DNA of 64,000 bases from Gammaproteobacteria bacterium. GTDB lineage: Bacteria > Pseudomonadota > Gammaproteobacteria > Steroidobacterales > GCA-2729495. Both the position numbers and the translations under genes were made by a program. How positions within the stretch are numbered: the stretch's first letter is position 1; every line of letters starts with the position of its first letter. Under the pieces are notes generated by a model, which did not search any database, had not been told where the DNA came from, and saw only the letters and a list, made by a program, of their open reading frames with translations. The stretch is from contig CP054183.1 of assembly GCA_015709695.1 (NCBI GenBank), positions 806,001 through 870,000 on the forward strand. The letters run 5' to 3'. This document shows, one piece after another, positions 24,391-34,920 of this stretch.

Positions 24391-26133
24391 TCAGCCCAGC
24401 CGCTTGCGTACCTTGCCATGCTCCTCGAGCAGGGCAGGCGGAATGCGGCTGCCGTATTCGGCGAAATAGCCGGCGATGCCGTCGAGCTCCTCGCGCCAGC
24501 TCGCGGTGTCCACGGCCAGCAGCGATTCCAGCACCTGGCGGTCGATGTCGAGCCCGTCGAGATCGATGTCCGCGGGCTGGGGCAGGAAGCCGATGGGCGT
24601 TTCGCGGGCGCCGGCACGGCCTTCGCAGCGATCGATGATCCAGCGCAGCACCCGCAGGTTCTCGCCGAAGCCCGGCCACATGAACTTGCCGTTCCTGTCC
24701 TGGCGGAACCAGTTGACGTGGAAGATCTTCGGCAGGCGGTCCGATTTCCCGGCAAAGCCCAGCCAGTGGCCCCAGTAGTCGGCGAAGTTGTAGCCGCAGA
24801 AGGGCTTCATCGCCATGGGGTCGCGGCGCACCACGCCCACCTGGCCGGTGGCGGCGGCGGTGGTCTCGGAGGCCACCGAAGCGCCGATCAGCACGCCATG
24901 GCGCCAGTCGCGGGCCTGGTAGACCAGCGGCGCCAGCTCGCGACGCCGGCCACCGAAGATGATGGCGCTGATGGGCACGCCGGCCGGATCATCGGCCAGC
25001 GGCGAATAGCTCGGGTTCTGCCGTGCGGCCACCGTGAAGCGCGAGTTGGGATGGGCGGCGGCGCCGCTGCCCTTCTTCCAGGGGTTGCCGCGCCAGTCGG
25101 TGACCGGCTCCTGCTTGTCCTTGTCCTCCCACCAGGGCTCGTTGCCGGCGGTGACGGCGACGTTGGTGAAGATGGTGTCGTGGGTGATCATCTCGAAGGC
25201 GTTGCGGTTCGTCTTCGGATTGGTGCCGGGCACGACGCCGAAGTAGCCCGATTCGGGATTGATGGCGCGCAGGCGCCCTTCGGCATCCAGGTGCAGCCAG
25301 GCGATGTCGTCGCCGATGGTGCGCACCTTCCAGCCGGCCTGGGAGGCGGAGGGGATCAGCATCGCCAGGTTGGTCTTGCCGCAGGCCGAGGGGAACGCGG
25401 CGGCCAGGTAATGGCGCTCGCCCTGCGGGCTCTCGATCTCGACGATGAGCATGTGCTCGGCCAGCCAGCCCTCGCTGCGTGCCTGCCAGCTGGCAATGCG
25501 CAGGGCATGGCACTTCTTGCCGAGCAGGGCATTGCCGCCATAGCCGGAGCCGATGCTCTGGATCAGCAGTTCGTGCGGGAAATGCATGATGAACCGGCGC
25601 TCGGGATTGAGGTCGCCGGTGGAGTGCAGGCCGCGCACGAACTTGCCCTCGCGCTCGATGCGCTGCAGGGCCGGCTTGCCCATGCGCGTCATGAGCTTCA
25701 TGTTGGCGACGACGTAGGGGCTGTCGGTGATCTCCACGCCGCAGCGGGCGTAGGGCGAGTCAATCGGGCCCATGCAGTAGGGGATCACGTACAGCGTGCG
25801 GCCACGCATGCAGCCTTCGAACAGGCTGGCCATCTTGCGGTGGGCCTCGGCCGGTGCCATCCAGTTGTTGTTGGGCCCGACCTCGTCCTTCTCCGGCGTG
25901 CAGACGAAGGTAAGGTGCTCCACGCGGGCGACGTCGCTGGGATCGGAGCGGTGCAGGTAGCAGCCGGGATAGGTCTTGTCGTTCAGGGCAAGCAGGTCGC
26001 CGCTCTTGAGCATCAACTCGATCAGCGAGCGGTATTCGGCCTCGCTGCCATCGCACCAGTGGATGCGGTCCGGTTTGGTGAGCGTGGCCGTCTCCGCCAC
26101 CCAGTCGAGCAGGGCCTGGTTGCTTGTCGTCAT
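24391..26133 (-). CDS. pckG: Phosphoenolpyruvate carboxykinase, GTP-dependent
   Basis: A 580-residue enzyme that converts oxaloacetate and GTP to PEP, the first step of gluconeogenesis. The P-loop FPSACGKTN (residues 247-255) contains the reactive cysteine of the GTP class, and FIMHFPHELLIQSIGSGYGGNALLGKK, DDIAW and NWFRQD are all present. Length fits the GTP family rather than the shorter ATP family. The ATG at 26133 has AGGA about 7 bases upstream; an in-frame start at 26160 is possible but less well placed. It is transcribed alone from a promoter just upstream. Confidence 0.95.
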   Translation of the reverse strand: MTTSNQALLDWVAETATLTKPDRIHWCDGSEAEYRSLIELMLKSGDLLALNDKTYPGCYLHRSDPSDVARVEHLTFVCTPEKDEVGPNNNWMAPAEAHRKMASLFEGCMRGRTLYVIPYCMGPIDSPYARCGVEITDSPYVVANMKLMTRMGKPALQRIEREGKFVRGLHSTGDLNPERRFIMHFPHELLIQSIGSGYGGNALLGKKCHALRIASWQARSEGWLAEHMLIVEIESPQGERHYLAAAFPSACGKTNLAMLIPSASQAGWKVRTIGDDIAWLHLDAEGRLRAINPESGYFGVVPGTNPKTNRNAFEMITHDTIFTNVAVTAGNEPWWEDKDKQEPVTDWRGNPWKKGSGAAAHPNSRFTVAARQNPSYSPLADDPAGVPISAIIFGGRRRELAPLVYQARDWRHGVLIGASVASETTAAATGQVGVVRRDPMAMKPFCGYNFADYWGHWLGFAGKSDRLPKIFHVNWFRQDRNGKFMWPGFGENLRVLRWIIDRCEGRAGARETPIGFLPQPADIDLDGLDIDRQVLESLLAVDTASWREELDGIAGYFAEYGSRIPPALLEEHGKVRKRLG

Positions 26134-26204
26134 CGCGAATCCTTCGAAAGAACGTGCCACCAGCGATCCGGTCTGTTGCCGGCGCGTGGTCCATGAAATT
26201 GCCT

Positions 26205-26232
26205 ATTATACAGACCGCGACCAAGGGGTCAG
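26205..26232 (-). promoter_or_regulatory. Sigma-70 promoter of pckG
   Basis: Reading leftward, CTGACC (26232-26227), a 16-base spacer and a perfect TATAAT (26210-26205), with the start expected near 26198, about 65 bases before the ATG. The same AT-rich bases read TATTAT on the other strand and could also serve the helicase gene. Confidence 0.5.
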
Positions 26233-26289
26233 CCGACACCCGGGAGCCACGCAGCTGCGCCTGACCCTGGATGCAGCCAGGCAACAGGC

Positions 26290-28227
26290 ATGCGACGTAA
26301 TTCGACAGTGCAGGACCGCTTCGACAGTTTCTTTCTCGACGACAGTCCGCTGCGCGGCGCCCTCGCGGGCTTTGCACCGCGACCGGAGCAGTTGCAGATG
26401 GCCCGCCTGGTCCGCGATGCCATGGCCGGCCGGCGGCACCTGGCCATCGAGGCTGGCGCCGGCACCGGCAAGACGCTGGCCTATCTGGTCCCGGCTCTCC
26501 TGTCCGGGCAGCGCGTGATCATCGCCACGGGCACCCGCACCCTGCAGGACCAGCTCTATCACCGCGATCTGCCGGTGGTCGCCGCGGCGATGGGCCGCCC
26601 GGCCGTGGTGGCCCAGCTCAAGGGCCGTGCCAACTACCTGTGCCGTTACCGGCTGGCACGCCTCGCGAACCTTCCCGATACGCTGGGCAGCGGCGCCCGC
26701 CGTGACCTGCGGCGGATCACCGAATGGGCCGGACGCACGCAGTCCGGCGACATTGCCGAAGCCGGGGCCGTGGCGGAAGACTCGCCGCTGTGGCCACAGG
26801 TGACCTCCACCGCCGACAACTGCCTCGGCAGCCGCTGCCCGGAATTCGCTGCCTGCCATGTGGTGGCAGTGCGCAAGCGCGCGGCTGCCGCCGACATCGC
26901 CATCGTCAATCATCATTTGCTGCTGGCCGACATGGCCCTGCAGGAGGACGGCTTCGGCCAGCTGTTGCCGGGCGCCGAGGTGGTGGTCGTCGACGAAGCA
27001 CACCGCTTTCCGGACACGGCCCAGGCCTGGTTCGACGTCACGTTGCGTTCCCGGCAGCTGGAGGACCTGGTGCGTGACACCGCCACCGAGGCGCAGCAGG
27101 CCGCGGCGCTGGACGGGGAACTCAGGGGCCGCCTCGATGCCCTGCTCGGCACGGTGCGCGATGCGCAGACGGCCGCTCCGGCCGGCAGCGAACCCCTGGC
27201 CATGGCCGAGGCGCCGGCTTTCTCCGCCGCGCTGCTGGCGATGGCCGAGGCGCTCGCACCGCTGGGCTCGCTGCTCGCCGAGCGGGCCGCACTCGGTCCG
27301 GGCCTGGGTCGCTGCGCCGAACGCACCGCGGCGCTCACCACGGCCGCGGGCCGCATCGCCGACTGGCAGGCGCAGGCCGATCTCTGCTGGGTGCAGGGCG
27401 GACGCGAGACATTCGCGGTGCACCTGACCCCGCTGGATGCGTCGCGCCAGATGAGCGAGATGCTCGGCAACCAGCACTGCACCTGGATATTCACCTCGGC
27501 CACGCTGGCAGTGGGCGATGACTTCTCGCACTTCGCCGGCCGCCTCGGCCTGGAGCCGCTGGAGACCCGGCGCATCGACAGTCCCTTCGACTATGCGCGC
27601 TGCGCGCGCTTGTACCTGCCCGCCGGGCTGCCGGCGCCGGAGGCGCCGGATTACCTCGAGCGCTGCGTGGCCGCCATCGAGCCGGTCCTCGAAACCAGCC
27701 GGGGCCGGGCCTTCCTGCTGTTCACCAGTCGCCGGTCGCTGCAGCGCGCGGCGGAGCTGCTCGGCAGGAAGGCGCAGCAACATGCCCTGCTGGTGCAGGG
27801 CTCGGCGCCGCGCTCGCGGTTGCTCGAAGCCTTCGCCCGCACGGACAACGCGGTACTGCTGGGAACCGCTACCTTCTGGGAGGGCGTGGACATCCGCGGC
27901 CCGGCCCTGGTGGTGGTGGCCATCGACCGGCTGCCATTCGCCTCGCCGGGAGATCCGTTCCTGCAGGCGCGCCTCGAACTGGTACGCCGTGCCGGCGGCG
28001 ATCCTTTCCGTGATTACCAGCTGCCGCAGGCCGTGCTGGCGCTGCGGCAGGGTGTCGGCCGCCTGATCCGCGGCACCACGGACTATGGCATCGTCGTCAT
28101 CTGCGACCCGCGCCTCAGCGGGCGCGGCTACGGGCGCGTGTTCCGCGACAGCCTGCCGCCGATGCCCGTGGTGCGCAGCGCCGCGGAGGCCTGTGATTTC
28201 CTCCGGCAGCAGGAGGCCGGCGCCTGA
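26290..28227 (+). CDS. yoaA: ATP-dependent DNA helicase, DinG/YoaA family
   Basis: A 645-residue superfamily 2 helicase of the XPD-like type, 5' to 3', involved in replication repair. Walker A is AGAGTGKT (about residues 55-62) and the DEAH box is at about 235-238 (VVDEAHRF). Four cysteines, at about 118, 178, 183 and 189, fit the iron-sulfur cluster of this family. The C-terminal motifs GTATFWEGVDIRG and QGVGRLIRG (motif VI) are intact. It is the YoaA form by length. Its stop overlaps the tsaB start by 1 base, and tsaB and dsbB follow in the same direction. Confidence 0.9.
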   Translation: MRRNSTVQDRFDSFFLDDSPLRGALAGFAPRPEQLQMARLVRDAMAGRRHLAIEAGAGTGKTLAYLVPALLSGQRVIIATGTRTLQDQLYHRDLPVVAAAMGRPAVVAQLKGRANYLCRYRLARLANLPDTLGSGARRDLRRITEWAGRTQSGDIAEAGAVAEDSPLWPQVTSTADNCLGSRCPEFAACHVVAVRKRAAAADIAIVNHHLLLADMALQEDGFGQLLPGAEVVVVDEAHRFPDTAQAWFDVTLRSRQLEDLVRDTATEAQQAAALDGELRGRLDALLGTVRDAQTAAPAGSEPLAMAEAPAFSAALLAMAEALAPLGSLLAERAALGPGLGRCAERTAALTTAAGRIADWQAQADLCWVQGGRETFAVHLTPLDASRQMSEMLGNQHCTWIFTSATLAVGDDFSHFAGRLGLEPLETRRIDSPFDYARCARLYLPAGLPAPEAPDYLERCVAAIEPVLETSRGRAFLLFTSRRSLQRAAELLGRKAQQHALLVQGSAPRSRLLEAFARTDNAVLLGTATFWEGVDIRGPALVVVAIDRLPFASPGDPFLQARLELVRRAGGDPFRDYQLPQAVLALRQGVGRLIRGTTDYGIVVICDPRLSGRGYGRVFRDSLPPMPVVRSAAEACDFLRQQEAGA

Positions 28228-28910
28228 TGAGCAACCGCTGTGCACTGGCGCTGGAGGCCTCCAGCGACCGCATGGGTCTGGCCGCAAGCCGTGGCGGGCG
28301 CGTGGAGCAGTTCGAGGCCATGCCTGCCCGGTCCGCCACCGCGGCGGTGTACGAGCATGCGCGCGAGCTGCTGGAGCGCCTGGGCGCCGGCTTCGCCGAC
28401 CTCGACTATGTCGCCTTCGGTCGTGGCCCGGGCAGTTTCACCGGCGTGCGGGTGGCTGCTGCGGTCGCGCAGGCGCTGGCCTATGCGCGCACCATTCCGG
28501 TGTGCCGCATCTCGAGCCTGGCGGTGCTGGCGGCCGGTGCCGGCCCAGGGATCCATGCCATCTGCGTCGATGCGCGCATGGGGCGCGCCTACGCGGCGCT
28601 GTACCGCGTGGAGGCCGGTGCCACGCCGCAGGCCATGATGGCCGAGGCGCTGGTGGATCCGGCGACCTTCGCTTTTCCCGGCGATACGGCGCTGTCCGGG
28701 CTCGGTGATGGCTGGCAGGCCTGGCCGGCCCTGCTCCAGCGGCACCAGGCGCGGCTTTCGGGGTTGCGTCCCGGCCTCTTGCCGTCGGCGCTGGATTTGT
28801 TGAGCATGGCAGACGCCGAGTTCGCCGCCGGCCGTACCGTTGCCGCCGCCGAAGCGCTGCCGGAGTACCTGGGCCAGGCGCCCGTATCGCGGCCGGCCAC
28901 AACGGAGTAG
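28227..28910 (+). CDS. tsaB: tRNA threonylcarbamoyladenosine biosynthesis protein TsaB
   Basis: A 227-residue partner of TsaD in the complex that makes the universal t6A base at position 37 of ANN-decoding tRNAs. The ASKHA fold is clear: LALEASSDRMGLA at the N-terminus, GPGSFTGVR (residues 68-76) and VDARMGRAYAALY. It lacks the metal-binding histidines of TsaD. It is directly after the helicase gene with a 1-base overlap, the common yoaA-tsaB order. Confidence 0.9.
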   Translation: MSNRCALALEASSDRMGLAASRGGRVEQFEAMPARSATAAVYEHARELLERLGAGFADLDYVAFGRGPGSFTGVRVAAAVAQALAYARTIPVCRISSLAVLAAGAGPGIHAICVDARMGRAYAALYRVEAGATPQAMMAEALVDPATFAFPGDTALSGLGDGWQAWPALLQRHQARLSGLRPGLLPSALDLLSMADAEFAAGRTVAAAEALPEYLGQAPVSRPATTE

Positions 28911-28916
28911 CACTGC

Positions 28917-29411
28917 ATGCCCGACAACCCGCGAATCGGCAATGTCCTCGGCCTGCTGGCCTGCGCGGGCCTCATGGGCTATGCGCTGTATTCCGAGCAT
29001 GTGCTGGGCTACGAGCCCTGTCCGCTGTGCATCTTCCAGCGGGTGGCGGTGATCGCCCTCGGCATGGTGTTCCTGGCTGCCGCGATCCATGGGCCAGGTC
29101 CGGGTGGCCGTCGCGCCTACGCGCTGCTGCTGCTGCTGGCGGCGGCGGGTGGCGCCGGCGTGGCCGGGCGCCACCTCTGGCTGCAGAGCCTGCCGCCCGA
29201 GCGCGTTCCTGCCTGCGGCCCGGGACTCGACTACATGCTCGAATCGTTCCCCTTCACCGAGATGCTGCGGACGGTGCTGTCCGGGTCGGGGGAGTGCGCC
29301 GAGGTCAACTGGCGGTTGCTCGGCCTCGCCATGCCGGGCTGGGTGCTGATCTCGGTGGTGCTGCTCGGCGCCTTCGGCGTGTGGAACAACCTGCGGCGCA
29401 GGAGTACCTAG
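28917..29411 (+). CDS. dsbB: Disulfide bond formation protein B
   Basis: A 164-residue inner-membrane protein with four hydrophobic helices that reoxidises DsbA and passes electrons to quinone. The first periplasmic loop has Cys35 and Cys38 (CPLC) and the second has Cys100 and Cys127, the two redox pairs. Its end overlaps the convergent dapE stop by 4 bases. Confidence 0.92.
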   Translation: MPDNPRIGNVLGLLACAGLMGYALYSEHVLGYEPCPLCIFQRVAVIALGMVFLAAAIHGPGPGGRRAYALLLLLAAAGGAGVAGRHLWLQSLPPERVPACGPGLDYMLESFPFTEMLRTVLSGSGECAEVNWRLLGLAMPGWVLISVVLLGAFGVWNNLRRRST

Positions 29412-30541
29412 CCGGCCGGCAGCAGGCGTTCGAGGACGTTGCGGTAGACGGCCTTCATGCGGTCGATGTCGGCGACCGCGACGCGCTCGTTGACCTTGTG
29501 GATCGAGGCATTGACCGGCCCGAATTCCACGACCTGGGTGCCGTAGGGTGCGATGAACCGGCCATCCGAGGTGCCGCCGCCGGTGGAGAGCTCGGGCGTC
29601 AGGCCGGTCACGGTGCACACCGCCGCCGTGATGCAATCGGTCAGGGGCCCGATCGGCGTGAGGAACGGCTCGCCCGACAGGTGCCAGCGCAATTCGTAGT
29701 CCAGGCCATGGCGCTGCAGCAGCGCCTCGATGTGGGCCTGCAGGCGCTGGTAGGTCCAGACCGTGGAATAGCGGAAGTTGAAGCGCGCATGGAGCTTGCC
29801 GGGGATGACGTTGGGGGCGCCTTCGCCGGCCTCGATCTTCACCACCTGGAAGCTGGATGGCGGAAAGAACTCGTTGCCGTCGTCGAGCGGCGTGGCATAG
29901 AGCTCGGTGATGACCGGGGCGAACAGCGGGATCGGGTTGCGGGCGAGTTGCGGGTAGGCCACGTGGCCCTCGATGCCGTTGACGGTCAGCATGCCGCTCA
30001 GCGAGCCACGCCGGCCGATGCGCACCGTGTCGCCGAGCACCTCGCCGCAGGAGGGCTCGCCGATCACGCACCAGTCGATCTTCTCGCCGCGCGAGGCGAG
30101 CTCTGCCATCACCCGCAGCGTGCCGTCGCGCGCCCGGCCTTCCTCGTCACTGGTGATGAGGAAAGCGATGGAGCCGCAGTGGCCTGGCCGCGCGGCGACG
30201 AAGTCGACGGTGGCGTCGGTCATGGCCGCCAGGCTCGACTTCATGTCGGCGGCGCCACGGCCGTAGAGGTAGCCGTCGCGGATTTCCGGCGTGAACGGGT
30301 CGCTTTGCCATGCCGAGGCGTCACCGGGCGGCACCACGTCGGTGTGGCCGGCGAAGCACAGCAGCGGCCCGCTGCTGCCGCGGCGCGCCCACAGGTTGGT
30401 CACCTCGCCGTACTGCAGGGTCTCGACCGTGAACCCGGCCTGCAGCAGCCGCGCGGCGATGAGCTCCTGGCAACCCTCGTCGCGCGGCGTCACGGACGGC
30501 CGGCGGACCAGCTCCCGGGTGAATTCCAGCGTGCCGTTCAT
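29408..30541 (-). CDS. dapE: Succinyl-diaminopimelate desuccinylase
   Basis: A 377-residue di-zinc M20 peptidase-family enzyme that removes succinate from N-succinyl-LL-DAP in the lysine/peptidoglycan pathway. Metal ligands and catalytic residues are in AGHTDVVPPGD, RGAADMKSSLAAM, TSDEEG and VVEFGPVNASIHKVNE. It follows dapD on the same strand with a 10-base gap, making a dapD-dapE operon with map-glnD upstream. The ATG at 30541 is the only good start near the family N-terminus. Confidence 0.94.
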   Translation of the reverse strand: MNGTLEFTRELVRRPSVTPRDEGCQELIAARLLQAGFTVETLQYGEVTNLWARRGSSGPLLCFAGHTDVVPPGDASAWQSDPFTPEIRDGYLYGRGAADMKSSLAAMTDATVDFVAARPGHCGSIAFLITSDEEGRARDGTLRVMAELASRGEKIDWCVIGEPSCGEVLGDTVRIGRRGSLSGMLTVNGIEGHVAYPQLARNPIPLFAPVITELYATPLDDGNEFFPPSSFQVVKIEAGEGAPNVIPGKLHARFNFRYSTVWTYQRLQAHIEALLQRHGLDYELRWHLSGEPFLTPIGPLTDCITAAVCTVTGLTPELSTGGGTSDGRFIAPYGTQVVEFGPVNASIHKVNERVAVADIDRMKAVYRNVLERLLPAG

Positions 30542-30551
30542 GCCGGCCTGC

Positions 30552-31373
30552 TCACTCGGCCCGCAGCAGTTCGTTGATGGCGACCTTGGCGCGCGTCTGC
30601 GCGTCGACGCGCTTGACGATCACCGCGCAGTACAGGCTGCAGCGACCGCCCGCGGAGGGCATGGACCCGGGCACCACCACGGCTCCCGCCGGCACGCGTC
30701 CGTAGAGCACCTGGTCGCGCTCGCGGTCGTAGATGCGGGTGCTGGCGCCGATGTACACGCCCATGGAGATCACCGCGCCTTCCTCGACGATGACGCCCTC
30801 GACGATCTCCGAGCGCGCACCGATGAAGCAATTGTCCTCGATGATGGTGGGGCTGGCCTGCAGCGGTTCGAGCACGCCACCGATGCCCACGCCACCGGAG
30901 AGATGCACGTTGCGGCCGATCTGCGCGCAGCTGCCCACCGTGGCCCAGGTGTCCACCATGGTGCCGCTGTCCACGTAGGCGCCGATGTTGACGTAGGAGG
31001 GCATCAGCACCACGCCGCGGGCGATGTAGGCGCCGCGCCGGGCCACGGCCGGTGGTGCGACGCGCACCCCGCCGGCGGACAGCTCCTGCTCGCTGCGCCC
31101 GGCGAACTTCAGCGGCACCTTGTCGTAGAACGTGGTGAAGCCGGCATCCATGCGGCGGTTCTGCGACACCGCGAAGTAGAGCAGCACCGCCTTCTTCAGC
31201 CACTGGTTGACGATCCAGCCGGAGCTGGTCTTCTCGGCGACCCGGGCGCTGCCGGAATCGAGCATGGCGATGGCTTCCTCGATGGCCGCGCGCAGCCGCG
31301 GGTCCGGGTTCGCGGGATCGAGTTCCCGGCGGCGTTCGAATGCGGCTTCGATGGTGGCTTGCAACTCGCTCAT
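30552..31373 (-). CDS. dapD: Tetrahydrodipicolinate N-succinyltransferase
   Basis: A 273-residue left-handed beta-helix enzyme that adds succinyl from succinyl-CoA to tetrahydrodipicolinate. The hexapeptide repeats run through [26 protein letters not shown] and [20 protein letters not shown]; the helical N-terminal domain is present. The frame stays open upstream to 32285 across glnD, but similarity begins at the ATG at 31373. It belongs to the map-glnD-dapD-dapE reverse cluster. Confidence 0.95.
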   Translation of the reverse strand: MSELQATIEAAFERRRELDPANPDPRLRAAIEEAIAMLDSGSARVAEKTSSGWIVNQWLKKAVLLYFAVSQNRRMDAGFTTFYDKVPLKFAGRSEQELSAGGVRVAPPAVARRGAYIARGVVLMPSYVNIGAYVDSGTMVDTWATVGSCAQIGRNVHLSGGVGIGGVLEPLQASPTIIEDNCFIGARSEIVEGVIVEEGAVISMGVYIGASTRIYDRERDQVLYGRVPAGAVVVPGSMPSAGGRCSLYCAVIVKRVDAQTRAKVAINELLRAE

Positions 31374-31420
31374 GGGTTTCCCGTGCGGTGGTTCGTGGAG
31401 GCGCCAGGGCGCCGTGTTGC

Positions 31421-34156
31421 TCAGGCGGGCTGGTCCAGCGCCGCCGTGAGTGCATGCTTCAGCTGTTCGCAGAATTCCGGCTGCAGCGGCTGCCCGCTGC
31501 GGTCGGTGACATAGAAGACGTCCTCGGCACGCTCGCCCAGCGTGACGATCTTCGCGGTATGGACCGCGACCCGCTGGTCGCGCAGCACCTTGCCGACCTC
31601 GCAGAGCAGGCCGGGACGGTCGCCGGCTATCAGCTCCATCACCGTGCGGTTGTTGCGCTCGTCGGTGGCAAAGCTCACCAGCGTGGGAATGGAGAACATG
31701 CGCACCTGCCGCGGGGCGCGCCGGGTCACCCTGGCCGGTTCGCCATCGCCACGGGCCAGCGCCCGCTCCATGTGTCGCCTGATCTGCTCGTGGCGGCGGG
31801 TATCGGCAATGCGCTCGCCGGTCTGCTCGAGCACCACGTAGGTGGAGATGCTCCTGCCGTTGTCCAGGGGAATGATGCGCGCGTCGGCGATGGTGAGCCC
31901 GAGTTCGTCGAGCACGGCGGTGGCCAGGGCGAAGGTATGCTGCTCCTGCGGCGTGTAGAGGAAGATCTCGGTGCCGCCGCTGGTCGAGGCACCATGGACA
32001 CCGATCAGCACGGGCTGGCGCCCGGGATCGTGGCCGGCAAGCTGCTGCGTGTGCCATGCAATGGTCTGCGGACTGCAGCGCAGGAAGTAGTCCTCGGTGA
32101 GCTGCGGCCAGACCTGGGCCGCCACCTCGCGGCCTGCACCCGCGGCATCCAGCAACTGCAGGGCAGCGGCCTGCCGCTCGGCCAGCAGCTCGTCCTTGTC
32201 CACCGGCGTTTCCAGGCCCCGGCGCAGGGCGCGCTTGGTGACGCCATAGAGTTCCTCGAACAGCTGCGCCTTCCAGGAGTTCCACAGCTTGGGATTGGTG
32301 GCGCGCACGTCCGCCACGGTCAGCAGGTAGAGGTAGTCCAGGTGCGTCTCGTCACCGACCAGCGCGGCGAACTCGCGTATCACCGCAGGGTCGGTGATGT
32401 CGCGGCGCTGCGCGGTCATCGACAGTGCCAGGTGGTGGCGGACCAGCCAGGCCACCAGCCGCGCCTCGTAGCGGCTCATGCCGTGCTCCAGGCAGAACGC
32501 CTCGGCATCCACTGCGCCCAGCACCGAGTGGTCGCCGCCGCGGCCCTTGGCGATGTCGTGGAAGAGCCCGGCCAGGTAGGCGATCTCCGGTGCCGGCAAC
32601 TCGCGCATGATCTCCGAGCAGCGCGGGAACTCGTGGTCATAGCGGGCCAGCGCGAAGCGGCGCAGGTTGCTCACCACGAACAGCGTGTGGGCGTCCACGG
32701 TGTAGGCGTGGAACAGGTCGTACTGCATGCGGCCGACGATGCGGCCGAACGACGGAATGTAGCGGCCAAGGACACCGTAGAGGTTCATGCGCCGCAACTC
32801 GTGGGTGACGCCCTCCGGTGCGCGCAGGATCTGCAGGAACAGGCGGTGGTTGCGCGGGTCCTGCCGGAACTCGTCGTCAATGAGGTAGAGGCTGCGCTGG
32901 AGCAGGTCGACCGTGGTGGCGCTCACGCCCTTGATCTGTGGCTGCTGCTGCAGCAGCAGGAACAGCTCGATCATCGCCGAAGGCTGGCGCTCGAAGACCG
33001 TGTCGTCCACCACCTGCAGGAAGCCGTTCTTGACCTGGAAGCGGTCATTGAGCGGCTCGGCCTCCACCTCCGGGTTCATGAGGATGGCTTCCTGGAAGAG
33101 CTGCAGCAGCATCTCGTTCAGGCGGCTCAGGTCCATCACCGTGCGGTAGTAGCGCTGCATAAGCTGTTCCACCGCGAGCATGTAGGTCGCGTCCTGGTAG
33201 CCGAAGATCTGCGCGATCCTCGCCTGGAAGTCGAACAGCAGCCGGTCCTCCTTGCGGCCGGTGAGGGCATGCAGCGCGAAGCGCACGCGCCAGATGAAGT
33301 CGCGCCCCTGGCGCAGCACCCGCAGCTGACCGGGTGTCAGGAACCGGTGTGACACCAGCGTCTCGAGGTCACCCGTGCTGAAATGGCGGCGCGCGACCCA
33401 GACGATCATGTTGATGTCGCGCAGTCCCCCGGGGCTGCCCTTGATGTTGGGCTCGAGGTTGTAGGCCGTGTCGTCGTAGCGGGCATGGCGGGCCTGCTGT
33501 TCCTTCAGCTTGGCCTCGAAGAAGCTGCGCGCCGGCCAGACCGCCGGCGGGGCGCAGGCCGCTTCCATCTGCCGGAAGAGTTCCTCCGGGCCCAGCAGGC
33601 GGCGCGCCTCCATCAGCGTGGTGGCGGTGGTGAGGTCGCGGCAGCTCTCGTCCCGGCATTGCTCCACGGTGCGCGTGCTGTGGCCCACCTGCAGGCCGAT
33701 GTCCCAGAGCAGCGCGAGGAAGGCCGAGACGGGCTCGCGCACGTCACGTTGCTCCTGATCCGGCAGCAGCACCAGCAGGTCCACGTCGGAGCAGGGGTGG
33801 AGTTCCGCGCGGCCGTAGCCGCCGACCGCCGCCAGCACCGCGTCGGCCAGCTGCGGCCCGCAGCTGTGTTCCCAGGCGGAGCGGATCACCCGGTCGACGA
33901 CCATCGTCTGGTCCGCCACCAGCTGCGTGGCCGACTCTCCGGCCAGGAAGCGGTTGATCAGCGCACCATTGGCCGCCTGCAGGACTTCGCGGATGCCGGC
34001 CACGGTGCCGCTGGCCGCGGCCAGGCCGGCATCGATGCCGGCCCAGTCGAGGGCGCTGCCGCCGGCAGTGAGAAAGCGTCTGCCTGCTTCGGCGGCCGCG
34101 GCCAGTTGTGGCGGAATGGCGCCGGCGTCGCTGGCAACCCGGGCCGGTGTGCTCAT
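31421..34156 (-). CDS. glnD: Bifunctional uridylyltransferase/uridylyl-removing enzyme GlnD
   Basis: A 911-residue nitrogen sensor that uridylylates PII at low glutamine and removes the UMP at high glutamine. Domains in order: nucleotidyltransferase with [19 protein letters not shown] (about 112-130, Asp124 and Asp126), a helical linker, an HD hydrolase domain with [14 protein letters not shown], and two C-terminal ACT domains that bind glutamine. The open frame upstream of ATG 34156 runs through map and is rejected. The start overlaps the map stop by 4 bases, so the two are coupled. Confidence 0.94.
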   Translation of the reverse strand: MSTPARVASDAGAIPPQLAAAAEAGRRFLTAGGSALDWAGIDAGLAAASGTVAGIREVLQAANGALINRFLAGESATQLVADQTMVVDRVIRSAWEHSCGPQLADAVLAAVGGYGRAELHPCSDVDLLVLLPDQEQRDVREPVSAFLALLWDIGLQVGHSTRTVEQCRDESCRDLTTATTLMEARRLLGPEELFRQMEAACAPPAVWPARSFFEAKLKEQQARHARYDDTAYNLEPNIKGSPGGLRDINMIVWVARRHFSTGDLETLVSHRFLTPGQLRVLRQGRDFIWRVRFALHALTGRKEDRLLFDFQARIAQIFGYQDATYMLAVEQLMQRYYRTVMDLSRLNEMLLQLFQEAILMNPEVEAEPLNDRFQVKNGFLQVVDDTVFERQPSAMIELFLLLQQQPQIKGVSATTVDLLQRSLYLIDDEFRQDPRNHRLFLQILRAPEGVTHELRRMNLYGVLGRYIPSFGRIVGRMQYDLFHAYTVDAHTLFVVSNLRRFALARYDHEFPRCSEIMRELPAPEIAYLAGLFHDIAKGRGGDHSVLGAVDAEAFCLEHGMSRYEARLVAWLVRHHLALSMTAQRRDITDPAVIREFAALVGDETHLDYLYLLTVADVRATNPKLWNSWKAQLFEELYGVTKRALRRGLETPVDKDELLAERQAAALQLLDAAGAGREVAAQVWPQLTEDYFLRCSPQTIAWHTQQLAGHDPGRQPVLIGVHGASTSGGTEIFLYTPQEQHTFALATAVLDELGLTIADARIIPLDNGRSISTYVVLEQTGERIADTRRHEQIRRHMERALARGDGEPARVTRRAPRQVRMFSIPTLVSFATDERNNRTVMELIAGDRPGLLCEVGKVLRDQRVAVHTAKIVTLGERAEDVFYVTDRSGQPLQPEFCEQLKHALTAALDQPA

Positions 34157-34920
34157 GGACGGTCCGCGGCTCCCAGGGTCAGTACCTCGCAGCCGTTGGC
34201 CGTCACCAGCACGGTGTGCTCCCATTGCGCCGACAGCGAGTGGTCCCTGGTGACCACGGTCCAGCCGTCCGGCAACAGGCGCACGCCGCGCTCCCCGGCA
34301 TTGACCATGGGCTCGATGGTGAAGGTCATGCCTTCGCGCAGTTCCATGCCCGTGCCGGGCCGGCCGTAGTGCAGCACCTGCGGGTCCTCGTGGAAGCCGC
34401 GGCCAATGCCGTGCCCGCAGTACTCGCGCACCACCGAGCAGCCCTGCGATTCGGTGCAGGTCTGCACCGCATGGCCGATATCGCCGAGGCGCGCGCCCGC
34501 ACGTACCGTGCGGATGCCGGCCCACATGGCATCGAATGCCACTTGCATGATGCGTGCGCCCTGCACCGTCGGCTTGCCCACCGCGAACATGCGGCTGCTG
34601 TCGCCGTGGTAGCCATCCTTGATGACCGTGACGTCGATGTTGACGATGTCGCCCTGGCGCAGCACCCGGTCGCCGGGGATGCCGTGGCACACGACGTGGT
34701 TCACCGAGGTGCAGATCGACCTGGGGAAGCCACGGTAGTTCAGTGGCGCGGGAATCGCCTGCTGCACGCCAACGATGAACTCGTGGCAGATGCGGTCGAG
34801 CTCCCCGGTGCTGACCCCGGGCTGGACGTGCGGAGCGATCATGTCGAGGACGTCTGCGGTGAGGCGCCCGGCCACACGCATGAGTTCCTGTTCCCCGGGC
34901 GTCTTGATGCTTGTGCTCAT
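34153..34920 (-). CDS. map: Methionine aminopeptidase, type I
   Basis: A 255-residue di-metal enzyme that removes the N-terminal methionine from new proteins. The five metal ligands lie in VNIDVTVIKDGYHGDSS, GHGIGRGFHE, TIEPM and the final QWEHTVLV segment. The length fits the simple bacterial type Ia form. The ATG at 34920 gives the family start (MSTSIKTPGEQELMRVAG); the open frame to 35133 is leader. It heads the map-glnD-dapD-dapE cluster, divergent from rpsB. Confidence 0.95.
   Translation of the reverse strand: MSTSIKTPGEQELMRVAGRLTADVLDMIAPHVQPGVSTGELDRICHEFIVGVQQAIPAPLNYRGFPRSICTSVNHVVCHGIPGDRVLRQGDIVNIDVTVIKDGYHGDSSRMFAVGKPTVQGARIMQVAFDAMWAGIRTVRAGARLGDIGHAVQTCTESQGCSVVREYCGHGIGRGFHEDPQVLHYGRPGTGMELREGMTFTIEPMVNAGERGVRLLPDGWTVVTRDHSLSAQWEHTVLVTANGCEVLTLGAADRP

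Noticed and set aside
24418..26196. 592-codon forward frame opposite pckG
   Set aside because: No motif and amino acid use unlike a real protein; pckG on the other strand is certain.
26206..28287. 693-codon reverse frame opposite the DinG/YoaA helicase
   Set aside because: Shadow of a gene with clear helicase motifs.
30552..32285. A glnD-dapD type fusion of 577 codons
   Set aside because: The upstream part is a glnD antiframe; DapD starts at ATG 31373 with family length.
31340..33352. 670-codon forward frame opposite glnD
   Set aside because: Shadow frame; glnD has all expected domains.
31421..34690. A 1089-codon glnD formed by extending the frame upstream through map
   Set aside because: The extra N-terminus is map read in another frame; GlnD similarity begins at ATG 34156.
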